Assembly (NCBI GenBank): GCA_039795165.1
Contig: JBDKER010000006.1
Coordinates: forward strand, 91,335-155,334
Source: V1-33 sp039795165
Lineage (GTDB): Bacteria > Verrucomicrobiota > Verrucomicrobiia > Verrucomicrobiales > V1-33
Reading direction: 5' to 3'
DNA: 64,000 bases
The position numbers and the translations under genes were made by a program. The notes under the pieces are model-generated. The model was not told the origin of the DNA. It saw nothing but the letters and a program-made list of their open reading frames with translations, and searched no databases. This document shows, piece after piece, positions 35,952 through 46,300 of the stretch (position 1 is the first letter of the stretch; every line of letters starts with the position of its first letter).

Positions 35952-36240
35952 CTTCCCGGACATCCCGAGCCGCAGGCAACCCAGATTCCCCGCGAAAGCC
36001 GGAAGCAGGCCCAAGCCGGAATTCCGCCGCCGCCGGATGCATCTAACCCATCCTCATGGAGGGTCAGGCGACGCAGCCATCGCCGCCGGAACACCATGAA
36101 CCTCCGTGGCAGCGTAAACCTCAACGCGGCTGAAACCCTGAAATGGGGATCCGACTTCCGGCAGACTATCCAACCGATACACTGGTCGCAAGGCCGCCTC
36201 GGGAATTTAAGCCTGCAGATGATGGACTCGACCGCATAAG
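35952..36240. other. Non-coding region between hemC and tRNA-Pro
   Basis: I see no credible gene, repeat or strong hairpin here. Short frames that overlap the tRNA or run through this stretch have no start signals and atypical composition. It probably holds the 3' end of the hem transcript and the downstream side of the minus-strand tRNA. Confidence 0.5.
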
Positions 36241-36317
36241 TGGTCGGGGCGGCCGGATTCGAACCGACGACTTCCTGCTCCCAAAGCAGGCGCTCTACCA
36301 GGCTGAGCTACGCCCCG
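36241..36317 (-). tRNA. tRNA-Pro (anticodon UGG)
   Basis: 77 bases on the minus strand including an encoded CCA. The acceptor stem CGGGGCG/CGCCCCG pairs fully. The D-arm contains GTAGCTCAGCCTGGTAGAGCG, the anticodon stem is CCTGC/GCAGG with loop TTTGGGA, and the T-arm is GTCGG-TTCGAAT-CCGGC. Loop position gives anticodon TGG, which decodes CCA and, with modified U34, other proline codons. Confidence 0.96.
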
Positions 36318-36397
36318 TCACAAACCTCCAGTGGAGGGGCTGCTGACTTCCGTCATCCTCCGCTCCCCGCAACCGTTCATTTCAGAAATCTGGTGCC

Positions 36398-36958
36398 TTA
36401 GGCCGGAATCGCCATGCCGCGATGCCCCAGTTGGCGTACAGTGCTATTCAGCTGGCTGAAATCGATGGGTTTCTGAATCACCATGACAGCTCCGTTGCGC
36501 AGAATCTTGCTGAGAATCTCGCTGTCGGGGTAGCCCGTGATGATGACCACCGGAACATCAGGCTGCACCGCCTTGATCTGCTGGTACACCACATCCCCGG
36601 GCATGTCAGGAAGCTGAAGATCAAGAAACACCAGGTCAAACCGCTGACGCTCGGCAAAGCCCACCGCCTCGGCTCCCGTTCCCACCACGATGCGGCCAAA
36701 GCCGGCCTTCTTCAGGAACTGCTTGAAAACGCTCTGCAGCTGTTCGTCATCATCCACCACCAGCACGGTCGGCTGACCACTGCCCTCACTCTTGAGAACA
36801 TCCCGGTCCAGCAGACTCCGCTTGATGCGCCACCTCCCTCCGATCTGCACGGCTGGCAGCTGGCCGCGCTGCACAAGATAGTAGACCGTCGGAAGCGGGA
36901 TCCGCAGATACTCCGCAGTTTCTTTCACGGTCATCAATTCGGGAAGTTCAGGAGGCAT
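36398..36958 (-). CDS. HTH (excisionase-type) plus receiver-domain regulator
   Basis: 186 residues from the ATG at 36958. The frame is open 41 codons upstream, but that stretch is promoter-like. The N-terminus (about 9-57) is a MerR/excisionase-type helix-turn-helix: LMTVKETAEYLRIPLPTVYYLVQRG, then a wing GRWRIKRSLLDR. A CheY-like receiver follows (64-177), with acidic pair D69/D70/D71, phospho-acceptor D113 (VFLDLQLPDMPG), T141 and K163 (QKP). This is the reverse of the usual receiver-first order. No histidine kinase gene is adjacent. It probably binds DNA in a phosphorylation-controlled way; its targets are unknown. Confidence 0.85.
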   Translation of the reverse strand: MPPELPELMTVKETAEYLRIPLPTVYYLVQRGQLPAVQIGGRWRIKRSLLDRDVLKSEGSGQPTVLVVDDDEQLQSVFKQFLKKAGFGRIVVGTGAEAVGFAERQRFDLVFLDLQLPDMPGDVVYQQIKAVQPDVPVVIITGYPDSEILSKILRNGAVMVIQKPIDFSQLNSTVRQLGHRGMAIPA

Positions 36959-37089
36959 TTCGGTTGAGGTCGTTTGTTGGTTGAGGAACGCCCTTTCGAG
37001 GGAAAAAGGGCGACGAGTCGGAAACCTGGTCGGGTCTTCGGAGTCCTGACGAGACACTATAAAAACTGTGCGGCGGCGCAAGTGATTTG

Positions 37090-37119
37090 TCAGATTTGAC
37101 TCCAGTTTCTCAAATCTGA
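37090..37119. promoter_or_regulatory. 10+10 bp inverted repeat upstream of the HTH-receiver gene
   Basis: TCAGATTTGA and TCAAATCTGA are perfect inverted arms separated by 10 bases. The site is centred about 47 bases upstream of a TATAGT box on the minus strand (37061-37056), that is near position -55 relative to the expected start. It is also about 50 bases past the stop of the lipoprotein gene upstream. No T-run follows the arms, so an operator is more likely than a terminator. Confidence 0.5.
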
Positions 37120-37168
37120 ATCGCCAGACTACGTACTTGCGGTGACAAAAGCAGCAGAAAATCAGACG

Positions 37169-38305
37169 TCAGCGCCGCCGCGCGAGGATGAGGGAGGATT
37201 CCCCTTTACGGTGTTTATAGCCAATGCCGAAATCTATATCGCGAGCCCCGCCGGAACGGTAGATCTCAGCCAGACTCGGCTGGTAGTGCTCGGCAAACAG
37301 ATCGAGGACACCGGTGTAGCGGCCGTAGTAGCGCATTTCCCAGGCCCCTGCCCCGAACGCACTGATGGGGATGCCACTGTCGTCCTGCAGCACCCCACCA
37401 CTCTGCCGCAGAATGGCGTCCCGAACCATCGTGAATCCATTGGTGTGCATCAGGTACGATGCGCTCTTCAGATAAGTCACCAAGCCACCGAATCGACTGA
37501 CGAACAGGAGGTAACGGGGGTCGCTGCGGAGGGCGTAGTCGGCCAGATTGGCCGAAAAGTAGTAGACGGTCTTGGTGCGGCCACCGGCGCGGGCCCGCAC
37601 AATGTAGCCTGGGCAGTTACCGGTGGCATTGCCAACCGTCAGCACAGAGCCGGCATCGATGGCCGCAGGCTGCACGCTGTCGATGCTGTAACCAAGCCGG
37701 GCCATGAAAACAAGGATGATGGGCAGCGTGCCCCGGAAGCGCGTGCGCTGCAGATCAGTCTTCATGTCTTTGGTAATGAAGAAAGAGCAACTCAGCACGG
37801 TTGTGATCGAAGTTTCGATGCCATCGAGTCCGGCGGCGATTTCCTGCGGGCTGAGCGTTCCCAGATCCGGCAGCATCTCGCACCCCTCGAGGCCAGTCAG
37901 CAGGAACGAGTTGGCCCGTGGGAAGAAGGCGTCCGCAAACAGGATATCGGGTCCGCTGAACGGATACCAGACCGTGTCCACATCGCGGAGCCAGCCGAGT
38001 TCGGACCGGCAGAACGAACCAATGGCGGGCTGTCGGTAGTTGGCGAAATACCGCCAGAGTTCGTCCATGCGGCGGCTGTGACTGTTCCAGTGCGTGGTCT
38101 GACGCGCGGCGGCGAGGGGCGACCCCGCGGGGCCGGGCATCCCTGCCAGAAAACGGGCCGCATCATTCAGACTGCCCTGTGGAATGGGTGCGGCCACCGC
38201 CGCCTCCCCGTCCGCCGACGCAGGTGCCGTGGCCGGAGGGGTTTGACAGGACGGAAACAGAAGGGCCGCCAGCACGGCAGCCATGGCGGCAGGACGCAGA
38301 TTCAT
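37169..38305 (-). CDS. Lipoprotein of unknown function
   Basis: 378 residues. The signal peptide MNLRPAAMAAVLAALLFPSC ends in a lipobox (Cys20), followed by an Ala/Pro/Thr linker. The rest of the chain looks globular: RMDELWRYFANYRQPAIGSFC, TVWYPFSGPDILFADAFFP and the repeated glycine-rich GLDGIETSITT. The block TVWYPFSGPD is distinctive but I do not know its family. There is no enzyme triad I can identify. It is a single gene; the next gene upstream on this strand is dnaX, 84 bases away. Confidence 0.75.
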   Translation of the reverse strand: MNLRPAAMAAVLAALLFPSCQTPPATAPASADGEAAVAAPIPQGSLNDAARFLAGMPGPAGSPLAAARQTTHWNSHSRRMDELWRYFANYRQPAIGSFCRSELGWLRDVDTVWYPFSGPDILFADAFFPRANSFLLTGLEGCEMLPDLGTLSPQEIAAGLDGIETSITTVLSCSFFITKDMKTDLQRTRFRGTLPIILVFMARLGYSIDSVQPAAIDAGSVLTVGNATGNCPGYIVRARAGGRTKTVYYFSANLADYALRSDPRYLLFVSRFGGLVTYLKSASYLMHTNGFTMVRDAILRQSGGVLQDDSGIPISAFGAGAWEMRYYGRYTGVLDLFAEHYQPSLAEIYRSGGARDIDFGIGYKHRKGESSLILARRR

Positions 38306-38389
38306 GAGAGAGTTCGTTCGTTCGGGGTTTTTCGGGGAAACGCCGGAAACGCTGAGCCCCGGCTGAGATGGTAAGGTCCGGTGCCGGTG

Positions 38390-40252
38390 TCACGATCGCC
38401 CCGGAGGCAGAAGGGTCGCCTCAAAGGTCCGCAGGGCCTCGCGGATGAAGGGATCGTCCATGAAGGCGGCCGTGATTTCCTCGCTGCTGGGAGACGGCGC
38501 GGGGACAGCCTTCGGTTCCTCCGATGGAATCACGGCATCGGGAGCCGCAACCGCTGCCTGCGCGGGTTCCAGGGGCTGCGCGGTGAGGTCGGCCCGGATC
38601 TCCGTGCGGAACTGGACAGGACCGCCAGCGACTTCTGCCGCCGTGGCTTCCAGCGCTGACTTCGCCGTCGCCCGCATGAGACTCTGCGCCGCCATGGTCT
38701 GCGATTCCGGAAAACCGAGTACCATGGTGCGGTCCTGTGCGGACAGAAACACGCCTTCCCTTGCAAACCCAGCCTGAATCGGAGCCCGCCGCGCAAGGGC
38801 CTCCTGGATGTCAGCCCAGAGTGCCGCATCAATGGCACGAACGGCAGCCACCGGAGCCACCGCGGGCGACGGCAGGACTGGTTCCGCCTCATGAGAATCC
38901 TCCGGTACCGCTGCCGGGGGAAGCGCCGTGGCGACGGCCCGGGGCAGCGCAGGTTCCGCAGCCGCCGCTGGAACAACAGCCGCCGCCGACCGTGGCGCTG
39001 CCCCCACCGCCGCCCGAACCGCCTCGGACATGGATGTGCCTCGGACCGGCTGAGGATCCGCCTGGGGCTCGCGCCCGGCCGCCACCGCCGGCCGCGCTGC
39101 CGCGAAGCCGCCGCCCTGATCAAGTGCCCCGCGCAGTGCCAGAATGACGTCGCTGAGCGTCGCTTCCCCGAGCAGTTGCGTCGCCCGGATGATACCGACC
39201 TCCAGGTAGAGCCGCTTGTTGAGCGCCCACTTCATGCTGCTCTCGGTTTCCGCGAACTGATCGATCAGCTGAAGAAGCTTCTCCCGGCCAATGAGGGACG
39301 CCTGCTCGGAAAGCAGGGCCGCCGCTTCCGAGGGCAGATCCCGCATGGCAATTTGCGCATCCACCTGATGCACCATCAGATTGCGGAGATGGAAAATAAG
39401 ATCGGTCAGCAACCGGGTGAGATCGCGTCCTTCCTCGGCCTCGCGGCACACATGATCAAGCGCCTGCGCCGTTTCTCCACGCAGAATCGATCCGCAGAGC
39501 GCGCCGATGCTGTGGTGGCTGGTCAGACCGAAGACATCGAGAACATCCTGCTCGGTGATCCGATTGCCACAGAAGGCGACCAGCTGATCGAGCATCGACT
39601 GGGCATCGCGCATCCCGCCGTCCGCCCCCATGGCAATGGCGTGAGCCGCAAGGGGCTCGAGTTCCACGTGTTCCAGCTCCGAGATATGCTGAAGATGCTT
39701 CGCTATGAGCGGAGCGGGAATTTTCCGCAGATCGAAGCGCTGGCAGCGGCTCAGAATCGTGGGCAGAATCTTGTGCGCCTCGGTGGTCGCAAAGATGAAC
39801 TTCACGTGCGGCGGTGGTTCCTCGAGCGTCTTCAGGAGCGCATTGAAGGCACTCGTGCTGAGCATGTGCACCTCGTCAATGTAGTAGATCCGGAACTGCC
39901 CACGCGCCGGCGCATAGTTGACGCTCTCCCGCAGCGCCCGAATGTCGTCCACACTGTTGTTGGAGGCTCCGTCGATTTCCGTGACATCAAGACTGCGGCC
40001 CTCGGCAATTTCCACGCAGACATCCTCGTCAGGATCAAAGTCAACCTTCGGACCACCCGTGCAGTTGAGCGCCTTCGCAAAAATCCGGCTCGTGCTCGTC
40101 TTGCCGGTCCCGCGGGGGCCCACGAAAAGGTAGGCATGCGCCAGCCGGTTCTGCGTGATGGCATTCCGGAGCGTCCGGACCACGTGATCCTGCCCGAGAA
40201 CATCATCAAATGTCTTCGGTCGGTATTTGCGGGCGAAAACCTGGTATTGCAC
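38390..40252 (-). CDS. dnaX: DNA polymerase III subunit gamma/tau
   Basis: 620 residues starting at GTG. The clamp-loader AAA+ module has Walker A GPRGTGKT, Walker B YYIDEVHM and sensor-1 FIFATTEAHK, followed by the collar domain. The C-terminal third is Ala/Pro/Arg-rich and would correspond to tau-type linker and polymerase-contact regions. The zinc-binding region, normally four Cys after AKALNC, reads LNCTGGPKVDFDPDEDVC with only two Cys. No A-rich slippery heptamer for frameshift production of gamma is evident, so one product is likely. It loads the sliding clamp at replication forks. Confidence 0.94.
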   Translation of the reverse strand: MQYQVFARKYRPKTFDDVLGQDHVVRTLRNAITQNRLAHAYLFVGPRGTGKTSTSRIFAKALNCTGGPKVDFDPDEDVCVEIAEGRSLDVTEIDGASNNSVDDIRALRESVNYAPARGQFRIYYIDEVHMLSTSAFNALLKTLEEPPPHVKFIFATTEAHKILPTILSRCQRFDLRKIPAPLIAKHLQHISELEHVELEPLAAHAIAMGADGGMRDAQSMLDQLVAFCGNRITEQDVLDVFGLTSHHSIGALCGSILRGETAQALDHVCREAEEGRDLTRLLTDLIFHLRNLMVHQVDAQIAMRDLPSEAAALLSEQASLIGREKLLQLIDQFAETESSMKWALNKRLYLEVGIIRATQLLGEATLSDVILALRGALDQGGGFAAARPAVAAGREPQADPQPVRGTSMSEAVRAAVGAAPRSAAAVVPAAAAEPALPRAVATALPPAAVPEDSHEAEPVLPSPAVAPVAAVRAIDAALWADIQEALARRAPIQAGFAREGVFLSAQDRTMVLGFPESQTMAAQSLMRATAKSALEATAAEVAGGPVQFRTEIRADLTAQPLEPAQAAVAAPDAVIPSEEPKAVPAPSPSSEEITAAFMDDPFIREALRTFEATLLPPGRS

Positions 40253-40334
40253 GGGTCGGATGGAACCCGGATTGCGGAAGCGGGCAATGGTGAATTACCC
40301 GCCTCCGCAGGGATTTGTCAGGGGACCACCCGCC

Positions 40335-43300
40335 TCACGGACGGGTCGCGACCACCCGGTAGTAGCGGCGCGCTTCGCCCGGCTCCGGTGTATAAGTGAA
40401 ACTGCCCACCCCCGTCACCGTCTGGACGTCCGTCCAAACCTGCAGGCCCGTCGCCGTCTGCACCGTGTAACGGATGCCCGGAGCACTCGGCCAGCTCAGC
40501 GTGACCGCACCCGTGCCGGGAGCCACCGCCACCGTGACCGCCGGAACCGATCCCCCACTGGCCGGATCTGTCCCGAAGAGCGCTTCATGACTGTCGGGAA
40601 TACCGTCGCCATCCGTATCCGGACCCGCGCCGAGCCTTCCAGGATTGCCGCCGGATTCCGCACTGGCCCGCCAGTTCGTGCCGTCACCGTAGACACCATT
40701 CACATCGACCACTTCCATGGATGGACCCGTGCCGTCCGCCGCCACCGGCCACGGCGGCGCATCGTCATACCCGAAGTCATGCACCGCATTTCCAGCCGCA
40801 TCCAGCAGTTGAATCTGTTCACCTCCATTGGCCAGCCCGCCGTTCGCCCACTGGGGAGCAAGGCGGATCCCATTGCCGTAAACCGTCCGGAATCTCGCGG
40901 CATCCTCGGGAATCACAAGGAATTCACCGGGAGCCAGCAGTTCGGCACCAAAGCGATACGCCATTTCCGGGACACCACCCATCGAGAACGGCTGACCAAT
41001 CCCGAACGACACCCCCGTCAGGTCCAGCGTCTGCGTCCCCGTATTGCGGAGTTCGATGAATTCGACGCCGCCCGGAGCCGGATTGTAGTGCACCTCCGTA
41101 ATCCGCAGCGCCGCCAGCACCGGACTCCCGGCGGAATAGTCCGCCACCATCAGGTAGTCAAAACCCGTCCGCGCATTGGTCGCCGTCGATGTCGACACCA
41201 TGAGCCCGCCCGTCAATGCCGTGGACCCCTCCGGCAGCGTCTGCGTGGCCACATTTCGCCAGACCGCCCCATCGAACCGGTCAAACAAAAGCCGCAGCCC
41301 ACTGCGCCGCACCCGCAGAGTCACTCCACGGCCCGTGAAACCAGTGACCGTCCCAATGAAGGTGTAGGGACTCGGCGCAATGCCCCGCCGCACCTGGAGG
41401 GACGTCCCGCCATCGAGACTGAACACATAATTGACCGTTTCCGCTCCCTCGCGCATCTGCATCCACAGTCCGGATTGCCAATTCCCGAATTCACGCGTCA
41501 TCGGCTCCAGCTGCGTCTGCAGCACGAAATCGGTCGCATCCGGCAGATCCCGCGAAATGACCGGATGCTTCGGGTCAACCGTCGTCAGCGGCAGCGCCGC
41601 CGTGTCCCGTACCTCGATGACAAACCGGCCCGTGAAATCCTCAAGGCTGTACGTCGCCCCCACCGGGAAATTCCCGGCGCGTTCCACGTTCCGCGCCGTC
41701 AGGCCAGCCGGCAGCGGCTCGCCATTGCTGAAGCCGGTGTAATCCGCCGCATTGTAGACGACCACTTCACGGTCCTGCACCGCCGTAGCCCCGGAGGCAT
41801 CCGTGACGGTCATGCTCACCGTGAAAATACCCGGCGAGAAGAAACGGAACTGCCGCCGCCCGGCCCCGGCATCCTGCCCCGCCCAGCCACTCTCGGGAGT
41901 CACCTGCCAGCGGAATGCCAGCGGCGATCCCTCGGGATCAAAGCTCCCCGAACCATCAAGCAGAAGGATTTCGTTCGCCGCCACCTTGAGCGTCGGCGGA
42001 TCCCCCACCAACCGCGCCACCGGAGGACTGTTCCCCGTCAGCGTGGCCGTCATCGTGACCGTTGCCGACACCGCGCCGGACCCGTCCACCGCATTGACCA
42101 CCAGCGTATTGACCCCATCCGCGAGCACAATCCCGCTGAGCGTCCACAATCCAAGGTTCGCCGTCGTCGGCACCCACGCAAAAACTGCCTCCGGATGCCC
42201 GGCCACTTCCACCCGAGCCGTCCGGCTCGACGCGCTCCCCGCGAGCGTGAAGATCGGATTGGTGACCGACTGATTGTTCGCCGTCGTCACCGCAAAGGCC
42301 CGCGTGTAGTTCGTCCCACCCATCGAATTGATGCTCGCAATGGCACCGGTCTGCCGATTCGTGAACCAGGTTGGATAGCTGAAGGCCGATGTCTTGAAGG
42401 GAGCCAGCGCATTCGGATTCGATGACTGATAGTTGAGCGCTGCAAGGTAAGCGGTCATGCGCGGCGAATTCTGCGTGAACCGGCCCACCAGCTCGGACAG
42501 ATAGAACGAATAGCGCTGACGGAACCATGGCCGGTTCGAAAGATTCTGCCAGCCGATGCCACCGGCGGTTCCAAGGAACGCTTCGCCCGTATTCTGAAAG
42601 GCAAGGTCGCTGTCCCAGTGATGGAACTCGAATTTCCCGTCTCCCGGCCGACGGAAGAAATATCCATTCTTCCCGCGGTTCAGCGTGAAATTATCCCAGT
42701 CACCCACGTAGCCACGCACCGCCGTGTACAGGGCCACCCGTTCCAGATCCATCGACCGCGTCACCTGCTCCCGGAAGACCGCATCGTTGGCAATGGCCCC
42801 GCTGTTGTTGTTGTAGACTACCTTCATGAAGGAAGCCAGCGAGGCATACGCCGGACCATCGTACTGAGGCTCCGGAAAACGCAGCGGCCAATTCCCATGG
42901 AAGAAAATCGGACTCTCGTCGGACGGATTCGCCCCCGCAGAAACATTCGTCCAGTCAGTGAGCGACCACCGCCCGGTCACACTGCCCGCATCCAGCCGGT
43001 CATCATGATTGCCCGTGTCATACATGAACCATGAGTCATCGATCTCATAGAGTTCTCCCCCGTCCCCGTAGGCCCGCTCGAAGAAGTCGGTATCGGTCAT
43101 CTCCATGGCATCGCGGAACGAAGGCGCATCCTGATTGACAATCCACTGCACGAATTCCGCCTGCGGCACCGGTTGCCCCATGAGGTACATCATGTAGCGC
43201 GTCATCCGGTTATGGAAGCGGCTCGGCGGATTCGTGACCGTGCCATCGCTGTCGATGCCCCACTTCGACTGCATGCGGTACATGTCGTCACCGGGGGAAC

Positions 43301-46300
43301 GCCAGCGGGCGCGCTCTAGGGTATTGTTGCCCGACCGGGTCCACGGACTGCCCCCGCGGCGGATCTCTCCGTTGTAGCGCACATCCCGCTCGTTGATGAT
43401 GACGGTGCAGTTCCAGCCGAAATTCGACATGCGCTGGTGGTCCCAGTCCCACGCGGAACTGAACCCTGTCCCCGGATTGAGAGCGTTGCGGTGATACTGC
43501 GAAAGCACAAAGCGCTGCACGTTCAGGCCGGGCGCGGCCACCGCAGGAGAATTGTCCACAATGTACATGGCAGGACGCTCAGGGAGGCCAAGCACGGAAC
43601 CATTGACCCCGCGTACCCCTCGGGGATTCCGCGGACTCTCGTTCTTCTGCTGCCCTGCCGTGGCCTCCACATAGAACTGCGTGATCGAACTGTCGGCCCG
43701 CGGCGGAATCGTCGCCGCCCATTCCCCATCACCGGCCACCGCATCCCCATCCGTCCCGGCATCATTCATGACCCGCGAATTCCACACTCCCGTTCCCGCC
43801 GTATTGTCCAACCGTTCCCACAGCAGCACCGATGTCAGCGGAACCGCCGACGTCACCGTCGCCCGCACTACCACCGGATCCGTCGAACGGGGCACCGCCG
43901 GGCTGTGCAGCAGACCATCAACCGTCGGAGCCGCCCCCGCCCGCACCCGGGAATTGACGGAACCCGGGGTGCCAAGATTTTCGGGCACCGGAAACCGGAA
44001 GACCTTCCCGAAACTCCGGTCCCATGTCTGCGCCACCATGAGCGGCAGCCCGGAAACCCAGCGGGCTTCAAAGGACAGAGTGTAATTCCCCGGCGCAGCC
44101 ACCGATCCATTGATCGCCGTCACATCCACCTCGGCCTTATTCGCCTTCGTGTCCCCGCCCCCATAGCTGAGCAGATGAAATCCATCCGGCAGGGTGTCGC
44201 TCAGACAATGCGTCCCCGTGCACAGGAACCCATTCACGCTCGTCCCCGTGCCGTGCGAAGTCGCATCGCCATTCGGAATCAGATTCACGGAAGGATTCGC
44301 CACCGTCGTCAGCCGGGTGTTCCGCAGCACGACGTGACCGTCACTCACAAGGTTGAAGAGCAGTTCCTTGCAGGCAGTCACGGCCGAGGGCAGTCCCCGC
44401 AGCTGCTTGTAGGCACCCGTGTAGCTGTACTGCTGGAACTGCGCCTTGCCGGATTCATCACTGGCACGCCATGCCGACGGCTGGCTGTTGTCCATGTCAG
44501 GATGCAGCAGCTCAAGACTGCTTCCCGCGCTGTCAGTCTCCACCGGCCACTGACCGCCCGTCTTGTAATCGACCGTATCAGCCAGATTCTGCCGCGCATC
44601 CTCCAGCCGGATCCGTTCTCCGCTGTTCCGCAGCGTCCCGTCGTACGGACCATACACCCTCACCCCGGCCCCGTATTTCTGCGTGATCCACGCCGGATCC
44701 TTCGCCACCACAAGGAATTCCCCGGGGGCCAGTACCACACCCGCCGGAAAATCATAGTTGATCCCCTTGTTGAAGCGCCAGCCACTCAGATTCACCGGCA
44801 CTACCGACCGGTTTGTCAGTTCCACAAACTCTCCCTGCGTCTGACGAGACGGAGGATCGAACATGATCTCGTTGATCACAATGGCTTCGCTCCGCTCGGG
44901 ATTATTGGCCGCGTCCCTCGTGTCGGTCGGCGCTGCATACCATTCATTCCCTCCGGCTGGCCACGCCTGCACGGATGGCAGCCCCCGACGGTCTTCCACG
45001 GCTGCCGCACCCAGCACGTTGCCCGAGCCATCGGTCAGATACACAACGACATCCCCATTGTTGTCCGCCGGAAAATCCACTGGAATCGAAAGGTAGCCCC
45101 CAGGAGCCAGAGTCCCCGTGAGCGCCACCCTTCCGGCCTGATTCGCCCGCCCGGCCAGACCAAGGCCCGCCAGCGGCGCAGAAACACTGCCCGCATTGTA
45201 CAGTTCCACCCAGTCAACCCGGCCCGCTGGACTGAAATGGACCTCGCTGAGCCGCACCGGCGATCCCGCACCGCCGAGGGTAGACTCATTGGGAGCCCCC
45301 GGCGTCGCCTGCGTGAAAAGAAACCAGTTGCTGCTGCCCGTCGGCTTCCGCCCCAGCGACCGATTGTCGGCTGCCGCCGAACTGATCATGCTCTGCCGCG
45401 TCACCCCATCAGGTCGCGTCAGAACGACGACCAGCGGACTGGCCACGGTCAGACCCGATTCCGCAAACCCCACGGTCACCAACCCCTTCGCAGGCACTAC
45501 CAGCGGGCCCGCCAGCTTCGTCTTTGTCAGATTCGCAGCCGAATCACTCACATACCATCCGCTCAGATCCACCGGATCGTTGCCCGGATTGAAGAATTCC
45601 ACGAAACCCGCCCCCGCAGCGCCCGGCTGGACTTCGTTGATGACAACACCCCCGGACACCGGTGCCTGAATCCGGAAACGCGCCCCGAAGACCACGTCGC
45701 TGCTACCCACCCCAGTCTGGTGCACCTCGGCACACAGCACGTTCGTCCCATTCACGAGAAATCCATCCAGCGACCCGCTCAGAATCGCCAATTCCTCAAT
45801 GGCATCGCCTCCCGGCGGGGTCGCATTCGCCCCCGTAGTGTGCGTCGGCACCCCAACGTTCATCCGCACCCGGCCCAGCCCATCGCCATTGAGTTCCCGC
45901 CCGTTCAGATAGTAAACCACCCCGTCGTCCACCCACTGATCCAGCACAAAACTGTTCCCCGTGAGCGCCCCCGTCCATGAAAAGCTGGTCCGGAAATAAT
46001 ACGTGATCAGATTAGGATCGTACCCCGTCGCCAGATTCGTCTGAATAAGAGGTGTAATGACCGCATTCGTCTCGTTTCCGATCAGTCCAGCCCCGCTCTG
46101 CCATTCTCCATCCGGAAATCCAGGCTCTTTCCAGCTTCCTTCCGGCCCCGCCCCATCCGGATCGGACAACTCCCGCCAGAACTTCCACGTGCTGCCGTAA
46201 TCGGTCACCTGAACCGTCGGCCGGATGTCCACTTCCGGATTCGCCACCGCCTGCTCCGCCACGGTCGGCTCCGTGTATCCCGGCGTCCCCAGCCGCGCGG

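Noticed and set aside
36143..36346. Short plus-strand frame across the tRNA-Pro gene
   Set aside because: It runs through a well-formed tRNA, and no start signal supports it.
38390..40252. Programmed frameshift in dnaX producing gamma and tau
   Set aside because: No A-rich slippery heptamer is visible in the gene, so two products are not supported.
40227..45980. Two long open frames on the plus strand (732 and 847 residues) opposite the giant CotH gene
   Set aside because: They are Arg/His/Pro-rich, lack any motif, and are antisense to a gene with clear domains; they result from the codon bias at high GC.
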